Below, one piece after another: positions 60,101 to 64,000 of a DNA stretch of 64,000 nt; positions within the stretch are counted from its first letter, which is position 1; each line of letters begins with the position of its first letter. This DNA comes from Saturnia japonica (Eukaryota; Arthropoda; Insecta; Lepidoptera; Saturniidae): NCBI GenBank assembly GCA_033032175.1, contig CM065322.1, forward strand, positions 11,532,001 through 11,596,000. Direction: 5' to 3'. Both the position numbers and the translations under genes were made by a program. The notes beneath the pieces were generated by a model, which saw only the letters and a list, made by a program, of their open reading frames with translations, made no database searches and had not been told where the DNA came from.

Positions 60101-62534
60101 ACAGACAAAAATTCTAAAAATCATTGTTTTGGGTTCTACTGCGTTGATAAAGGTCCCTAATAATAGTTTTTCTTATATATCTTCTATGTACAGGCATCGA
60201 TCAGTTACGTTTTTATTATATGTATAGATAGAAGAAGAAGAAGAATAGAAGATATGGTTAGAAGAAGAAGAAGATAGATAGATTGCAATGTACTTTATTA
60301 ATTTTTCAAACTTCTTGTCTTTTCAGAATCAAAAGCAGTAGTGTCCACTAGCGTTGTAAGAGAGAGACCCACTGTCGTGTTGACATGCTCGGTAAAAAGT
60401 CCACACCAGGTCCGTGCATGCTTGTTCCGTAACCCTAAAGGTGAAATACGGATTGCGGCGCAAGGGACGGGAGAGGATAGATATATATCTCAAAGCTCTC
60501 AAGTTACGTAAGTAAATTAATATTATGATTTATAATGTATATATATGTTGAATTTTAACGTGAATATACTTAGCCAACATGAGAACGTTTTGTATACTAT
60601 TACTCGGAGCGTGCATGCGTAAGTTATCAAGCGGATTCTCGACGTATAATTAGATTATCATCTGTTTAGCCAGAAATGTAAGAGATCAAATAATCAAGCT
60701 CTAGGTAGATAATATTTACGTTGTAAACTGTTGTAGTGTTGCTTAATATTTTCAAGAACGAACGACGTTAATTTTGTTTTGTAATGTTTTTGTCCCCCTA
60801 GCCCACGAACGTTTGATTCCCTACTACGCAGAGCTTACATTAAATAATTAGAAAACATACTATATATAACATACATATATTAAATTATCAGAAATAGATT
60901 TCACGATCATGCTCATTTCATAAAACTTCGTCCTGTACAGAGATACCTACTTCTCGTTTTGACAAATACCGTTTGGCACCGTTACACTTAAAACGATGTA
61001 GCTGTCGAAGATAGTCGAACACGCTGGAATTAGAAAGAAATTTAATTTCGAGTAGAATTTCATTAACCCACTGATAGGAGTTTGGCGATTTATTTTCACA
61101 TTGAAGGTGGCTGAATTTAATTTACGACATTTTCTTTGACAAAAAATACAATAAGTTATTTTAATTTATCTAGGTATGTCACATTTAGGTACCTACTAAG
61201 TAATAATATAAATCACGAAAAGAGACTAGGATCGGCCTAGTTCAGGCGCTAGGTTTCATTAATTAAGAACAAAAATATTATATTTCCTAGAAATAAGCCT
61301 CATATTTTTGTATCTTATTATGGTCAAATAAAGTTATTATTATTATTTTTTTTCAGTTACGAATCTGGTATCCATGGTCATGAATGTGGTCTACGGATTA
61401 CAGAGCCGACAAGCGAAGACCTAGGTTTGTGGCGCTGCGCCATTGAAACTGAAGGTGAAACGCACTACGGCTTTCTTACATCACTGTGCCCCTGGTTGAT
61501 GCTGGACCCTGTGATTCAGGAATCTGTTGTCACAGGTAAAGGAGTGAAGGATTACAAGATTTTTTCGAAAATGGACGATTTCTTTAGTTGTTGTTAGTTA
61601 CTAAAATTCGAATAACATTAAAATAGCCTATTGGTGTTTCAATATACCTAATAGTAAACAATGACCCGGGTCGCCTTTTTAAGCACAAAATTAATTTATT
61701 GTTATTTTATTTATATTTCTAACAAAGCATACTTAAATATTTTTCATGTCTTTTAAATATTAAAGTTATAGTGGTTTTAAATATTTCTAGTTTACACAGA
61801 GTTCTAGTAAGTATAACGTACAAGATTTTTTTTTATTACCCATGTGTATTGTGTTTCTATTTTCTTATGTATATATAACGGTTTTGGCTGCGTAGGTATT
61901 CCAAGAAAGAGTGTTGGTAATGATTTTTCTCGAGTTGATTTTATTTTTTTACATAACTTTACAAAACATAACCTAAAAACTTTTTAGTAAAAACATCAAT
62001 TTTCACTGAGTGGATCTTGAGTTATAAGATCATTAACAGATAGACAGATGGACAGACTGAGATAGATGTATAAGGGTAGTATATAAACATTATTTATGTA
62101 AAATACTATACAATAATGTACGGTGAGTAATGAATCAGTTCAGAAACCTCAGAGTGCGAGTTCTAATCGCAACTTATCTAGTTATTTTTAAAATTATATT
62201 CGTTAAGATGTAAATAATTTAAATAATAAATATTTTAAAATGTTTTCTGTTAAAATAATTATATATATCGAAGTCATCTCGAAATCTTGTTAATAAAAAA
62301 GGAAATCTGAATCATGTTGTGTAACATTATTTGTGATATAGAAAAAGGTCATAAGGCATTAAATAATGATATAAAATTTCTGATTTGTCCTCACAGAACC
62401 AGTTCTATCATCGGACAGAATGTCGGTAACAAGCGTGGAAGGTGATGCCACCACGATGTCCTGCTCAGTTCAGGCGTCTATAAAGTACTGCTACTTCAGA
62501 GCTCAGAACGGAACTGTCTTCAGTGTTACACCTG
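44469..62534 (+). CDS. multi-Ig-domain secreted/surface protein, at least 12 exons, 3' end outside the window
   Basis: Exons: 44469-44517, 46895-46927, 48336-48659, 49184-49528, 49672-50010, 50928-51263, 53208-53549, 55224-55487, 55771-56028, 60327-60507, 61357-61535, 62397-62534. All introns are GT-AG and the joins keep one frame for 929 residues. Order: signal peptide (cleavage after Ala21), Ig-like domains 1-7, one exon each, domain 8 over two exons, and the start of domain 9. Domains 1-7 have a cysteine in the C strand and one in the E strand but none at the canonical B and F positions; domain 8 has all four. There are N-glycosylation sites in domains 1, 2, 4 and 5. The four-cysteine pattern resembles Fasciclin 3 domain 1. 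The role is inferred to be adhesion or recognition outside the cell. Whether a membrane anchor follows is unknown. Confidence 0.82.
45172..45420 (+). repeat. interspersed repeat, family C copy
   Basis: It begins 'ggtggcaaacaagcatacgg', reads through 'cgtatcactagcgcgttgcc', and ends near 'tcgggatgccccaagtagag'. The reverse copy is at 63180-63500. It lies in Ig gene intron 1. Confidence 0.6.
46030..46356 (+). mobile_element. Helitron-like family A copy, 5' truncated
   Basis: It keeps the 3' two thirds, ending GTGAAGCCGCGGGCACAGCT then AGT at 46356. It lies in Ig gene intron 1. Confidence 0.65.
46395..46570 (-). repeat. Helitron-like family B fragment
   Basis: It begins 'agctgtgtcgcacggtttca' and carries 'cgccaacgcaaccgtg' like the copy at 56520. 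The later part matches 'ctatcgacatttttatgagg' at 32099. Confidence 0.45.
46895..46927 (+). CDS. Ig gene exon 2: signal-peptide cleavage region
   Basis: A 33-base microexon between TTTTTTCCAG and GTAAGA, phase 1 at both ends. It encodes GGAYATIEETA. Ala19-Tyr20-Ala21 is an ideal A-x-A signal peptidase site, so the mature protein would begin TIEETAD. The fit with the hydrophobic core in exon 1 is the main evidence that the two belong together. Confidence 0.7.
47095..47215 (+). repeat. tRNA-derived SINE fragment in Ig gene intron 2
   Basis: A B-box AGTTCGAGTCC at 47183-47193 in a GC-richer head ('agcccggcggtgtgacgacc'). No cloverleaf can be formed. Confidence 0.45.
48336..48659 (+). CDS. Ig gene exon 3: Ig-like domain 1
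   Basis: 108 codons (residues 28-135), phase 1 at both ends (acceptor TTTACAG, donor GTATCG). The C-strand cysteine is in QECLIIKP, and the E-strand cysteine in TDCGININV, 29 residues later. The F-strand motif is FGEWVLIGRY, with leucine in place of the canonical cysteine. The B-strand position (SVILN) also lacks cysteine. There is an N-glycosylation site at NHS. Its end, TINIEG, is almost the same as that of domain 5 (TIYVEG). Confidence 0.8.
49184..49528 (+). CDS. Ig gene exon 4: Ig-like domain 2
   Basis: 115 codons (residues 136-250), phase 1 at both ends (acceptor CGTTCCAG, donor GTAAGT). An acidic lead-in (KEIEVTDVDDEITW) precedes the domain. C strand EECYIKPPNGK, E strand YVSCRVTIGPMD, F strand LGNWTLCGKY with the cysteine one position late, and an extra cysteine in ERCQF that could pair with it. 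An N-glycosylation site sits at NWT. Confidence 0.8.
49672..50010 (+). CDS. Ig gene exon 5: Ig-like domain 3
   Basis: 113 codons (residues 251-363), phase 1 at both ends (acceptor AATTCCAG, donor GTGAGT). C strand LTCHIVTPEGE, E strand DTCSVAIGPIDYS, F strand LGSWIIYGKF without cysteine. The B strand has no cysteine. The IGPxD...LG.W core is shared closely with domains 2 and 4. Confidence 0.8.
50928..51263 (+). CDS. Ig gene exon 6: Ig-like domain 4
   Basis: 112 codons (residues 364-475), phase 1 at both ends (acceptor CTATACAG, donor GTAAAT). C strand DNCIYRSPKGE, E strand ITCRISMGPLTEE, F strand LGEWQIIGKF without cysteine. N-glycosylation sites are at NVT and NDT. Confidence 0.8.
51264..53207 (+). 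other. Ig gene intron 6 with GC-rich repeat block
   Basis: A 1.9-kb intron. Its second half (about 52340-53060) is markedly GC-richer than the neighbourhood. On the minus strand it contains imperfect direct repeats of about 35-40 bases with the core 'aaaccacc.ttaaaaaatcac' (52640-52870). Frames on both strands there are open because of composition. This looks like an unclassified inserted element; no protein motif was recognised. Confidence 0.5.
53208..53549 (+). CDS. Ig gene exon 7: Ig-like domain 5
   Basis: 114 codons (residues 476-589), phase 1 at both ends (acceptor TTTTTCAG, donor GTATTT). C strand QSCHVRTPAGL, E strand IECGVNVTVLSED, F strand VGEWTLISRV without cysteine. It is most like domain 1 (both have EDM.GEW and ERxL.FTI..EG), which suggests block duplication. 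N-glycosylation sites are at NIT and NVT. Confidence 0.8.
54093..54130. repeat. (CA)n(TA)n microsatellite
   Basis: A short run of CA units followed by about fourteen TA units in Ig gene intron 7. Confidence 0.85.
54440..54775 (-). mobile_element. Helitron-like family A fragment
   Basis: It carries 'tgcttattgtgggtgatcct' and 'catttcggaaattacccgga'. The CTAGT end is lost. It lies in Ig gene intron 7. Confidence 0.6.
55224..55487 (+). CDS. Ig gene exon 8: Ig-like domain 6 (short)
   Basis: 88 codons (residues 590-677), phase 1 at both ends (acceptor ATTTGCAG, donor GTAAAA). C strand YNTCKLISPSE, E strand ESCGFIIQNAQQ, F strand NGKWHIIYGN without cysteine. It is about 25 residues shorter than domains 1-5, mostly between the two cysteines. 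Confidence 0.78.
55771..56028 (+). CDS. Ig gene exon 9: Ig-like domain 7 (short)
   Basis: 86 codons (residues 678-763), phase 1 at both ends (acceptor TGATTTTAG, donor GTATGT). C strand VFCKIEDPTGL, E strand GKCNIVLERVTM, F strand YGYWKQYVGR without cysteine. With domain 6 it forms a short subtype, distinct from domains 1-5. Confidence 0.78.
56085..56340. repeat. interspersed repeat, family F copy
   Basis: A second copy of the repeat at 35549-35722. It includes 'ttattatgaaaataaaaatg' and a GC-rich end with cggcgcggcgc. Confidence 0.6.
56518..57060 (-). mobile_element. Helitron-like family B copy
   Basis: It starts 'ctagctgtgccccacggttt' (the reverse of a CTAGT end). Its far part, 'cgtaaggattaatatt...tatcg.ggac', recurs at 57400-57580. 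Confidence 0.5.
57172..57800 (-). mobile_element. Helitron-like family B copy
   Basis: It starts 'agctgtgccccgaagtttca'. Its body parallels 56518-57060, including 'gctcgtaaggattaatattc' and 'gctatcgcggacatttttct'. Confidence 0.5.
57945..58140 (-). repeat. SINE family E copy
   Basis: It covers the same length as the 31.05 kb copy in reverse, from 'ctgattatactgttagccta' to 'ttcggcttgggttgttaccg'. It lies in Ig gene intron 9. Confidence 0.65.
58560..58985 (-). pseudogene. Jockey-like LINE C-terminal fragment
   Basis: The minus strand reads LSLRHNLTLYKRCVRPIMT, then ILQTRFLRKINKAPWYVRPE, DLHKDMELPSVESYI and a proline-rich end. This is the conserved tail of Jockey-clade proteins (LYK..IRP.....; Q....R...APW.VR...LH.DL). 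The catalytic parts are absent. A stop replaces a tyrosine in the first part. Confidence 0.7.
59455..59470. repeat. (CT)n microsatellite
   Basis: About eight CT units. Confidence 0.85.
60228..60275 (+). repeat. AGA-rich simple repeat
   Basis: Two runs of AGA units separated by 'tagaagatatggtt', ending about 50 bases before exon 10 of the Ig gene. Confidence 0.85.
60327..60507 (+). CDS. Ig gene exon 10: first half of Ig-like domain 8
   Basis: 181 bases (acceptor TCTTTTCAG, donor GTAAGT), entering in phase 1 and leaving in phase 2. It carries the canonical B-strand cysteine (VVLTCSVKSP) and the C-strand cysteine (VRACLFRNPKGE). This is the first domain in the protein with a B-strand cysteine. 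Confidence 0.8.
61357..61535 (+). CDS. Ig gene exon 11: second half of Ig-like domain 8
   Basis: 179 bases (acceptor TTTTTCAG, donor GTAAAG), phase 2 to phase 1. E strand HECGLRITEPTSED, F strand LGLWRCAIE with the canonical W-x-C restored. It ends with a linker containing one further cysteine (SLCPWLML). This domain gives the reference for what domains 1-7 have lost. Confidence 0.8.
61536..62396 (+). other. Ig gene intron 11
   Basis: AT-rich intron of 861 bases. No other feature recognised. Confidence 0.6.
62397..62534 (+). CDS. Ig gene exon 12: first half of Ig-like domain 9
   Basis: 46 codons (residues 884-929), phase 1 at both ends (acceptor CCTCACAG, donor GTAAGT). B-strand cysteine in TTMSCSVQAS, C-strand cysteine in IKYCYFRAQNG. 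The matching E/F half is not in the remaining 1.5 kb, so at least one more exon lies beyond the window. Confidence 0.78.
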
Positions 62535-64000
62535 GTAAGTTATTCCTCATGATTTAGTATTGTTGACAGTTTTTTCACCTGTCTCGATTGACTGGCGTAC
62601 GTAGATTCTTTATTGAACTACATTCATGAATTGCTTTTCAAACCGATTTACATTTTTTGGTGGAGTCATAAGTTACTTCTGCATAGTGAAAATATTTATT
62701 ACAAACTCAAGCACACAGTCACAACAAACACATCCAAGCTTCAGTATGTGCACACTACACTATAACTACTACTTTTTATTTATGAACAGTATTAATATTT
62801 ATAGACTAATTGGCGAATTATAGAAAAAAAATACACTTTTAACCCGTTGGACCCGTAATTCACACAAATGTACGTAAAATTGGCATAATATGCCATCCCC
62901 GGAAGCAGAGATATTAAAAAAACAGTTGAGATTGGATTCGGGTCCATGGATACGGGATATTCCACCAGTCGGAATTCCCTGGTAGAAAGGTATCTCTAAA
63001 GAAATTTCTCTTTACCCTCTGTACTCTGTAAACAATCTTTAATCACGTTAAAACGTTTCATGTACTTTTATTGTAAAAAGCCAAAAAGTCACCAAAAATC
63101 CCTAATATTAAGCCAGAAAGTCGTAGTTTGAAAAGTAGTCTCTCTGCTTGGGCTCGCTTGCAGCCCGAATAACGGAATACCTCCCTCCACCTTACAGAAG
63201 ATCGCAGCCAAATAACCTTGTGCTGTGTTCCTGCAGTGAGTAGGGGTTCCAGAGCTCCTTGGGGTAGGGGAAGTTTAAAGAGGAGAGGTACGGTACAGAG
63301 GAACTTTTTGGAGATTTCTCCATACTTGGTGCAGCACGACAGCTGGGAAAACTCCACCCTTCAGAAGATCGCGCCAAATAACCTTGTGCAGTGAGGTCGG
63401 GAACGCGCTAGTGATATCTATACTATGACAAGAGTCCATAGATTACGGTAGCCGCTCACCATCAGACAAGCCGTATGCTTGTTTGCCACCATAGTTGTAT
63501 AAAAAAACCATTATTATTTGATAACTGGATCACTAATATTTCAACACGTATGTATTACAGTAGTTTAATTGACATTGCAATCAGATGGCCGTCTGTTAGA
63601 TTACCTTTCAATTATAAAATTTATTGAATAGATATATCCAATATACAATTCTCCCTGAGTCTCTATATTATTTTCGTTTTCTGTTAGTGTTAAAGGTTGT
63701 TAAAGGTGTTAAAGAAACGCAAATTAGCTAGGCCCTCTGAACAGTCTTCCGGCGAAATATGGGCTCACTTATATGTCTGACAAAAATGAGTCAAAATTTT
63801 TAGAGAATATCTATTTCCTAGGGGACCTGTGCTATTTTTAGAAATTGTTTGTTTGGCTACGTAACTGAATCTATAAGGATTCAATGTGTGCGTGTTCCGC
63901 GAAGCCTTCTCTTACTTACAAATTTATATTCTATGTTTCTGTTGGATTCTAGACTTTTAGTGATTTTTTTTATATCATTCGTAATATTGTATTAATATTT
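62535..64000 (+). other. start of Ig gene intron 12
   Basis: No exon carrying the expected E-strand CG..I and F-strand W-x-C half of domain 9 was found here. Family C repeat sequence fills 62930-63500. Confidence 0.55.
63180..63500 (-). repeat. interspersed repeat, family C copy with internal duplication
   Basis: The plus strand has 'agaagatcgc' followed by 'caaataaccttgtgc' twice (about 63195 and 63365), so part of the repeat is duplicated. It ends with 'cgtatgcttgtttgccacc', the reverse of the start at 45172. Confidence 0.6.

Larger units (their letters stand above)
56029..60326 (+). other. Ig gene intron 9
   Basis: A 4.3-kb intron filled with repeats: family F (56085-56340), two family B-like copies whose bodies repeat each other (56520-57060 and 57172-57800), SINE family E (57945-58140, minus), a LINE fragment (58560-58985, minus), a CT run (59455-59470) and an AGA-rich run (60228-60275). 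No exon was recognised. Confidence 0.6.

Overview
The window is animal nuclear DNA, almost certainly from a moth or butterfly. It is AT-rich, its genes are spliced, and it is crowded with repeats of lepidopteran style: CTAGT-ended Helitron-like elements, tRNA-derived SINEs, several LINE families, mariner relics and an LTR miniature element. I see no bacterial genes, rRNA, functional tRNA genes or CRISPR array. Everything here is read by eye from the sequence; no database search was possible.

Layout. (1) 1.27-5.1 kb: a two-exon gene for a 920-residue THAP zinc-finger protein of the P-element/THAP9 transposase family. Its frame is intact, but the second catalytic acidic position is glycine. (2) 5.4-34 kb: no convincing host gene. 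This stretch holds a pogo/Tigger-like MITE, Helitron-like copies, SINEs, a mariner remnant, pieces of at least four LINE families and one unexplained 92-codon ORF at 22.5 kb. (3) 34.9-36.9 kb: nested insertions, namely a miniature LTR element (TRIM) with a SINE inside one LTR, and a solo LTR of the same family inside a LINE. (4) 39.3-40.6 kb: a broken mariner. (5) 41.44-42.74 kb: an intact Tc1/mariner element with perfect 32-bp inverted repeats, a TA duplication and a complete DD41D (rosa-type) transposase.

(6) 44.37 kb to past 62.5 kb is the most interesting locus. It is a plus-strand gene with a TATA box, an initiator and at least twelve exons. It encodes a signal peptide split over two exons and then at least nine consecutive Ig-like domains. 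Domains 1-7 each sit in one exon flanked by phase-1 introns, the signature of tandem exon duplication. All seven lack both cysteines of the classic Ig B-F disulfide but keep a second cysteine pair (C and E strands). Domain 8 has all four cysteines, and domain 9, cut by the window end, has the first two. The four-cysteine arrangement recalls the first Ig domain of insect Fasciclin 3, so this looks like a large secreted or surface adhesion or recognition protein in which the canonical disulfide was lost and the variant then multiplied. Its introns carry many transposon fragments, and a Helitron-like copy ends about 77 bp upstream of the TATA box.

The THAP gene, the rosa element and the Ig gene are separate units with no evident functional link.
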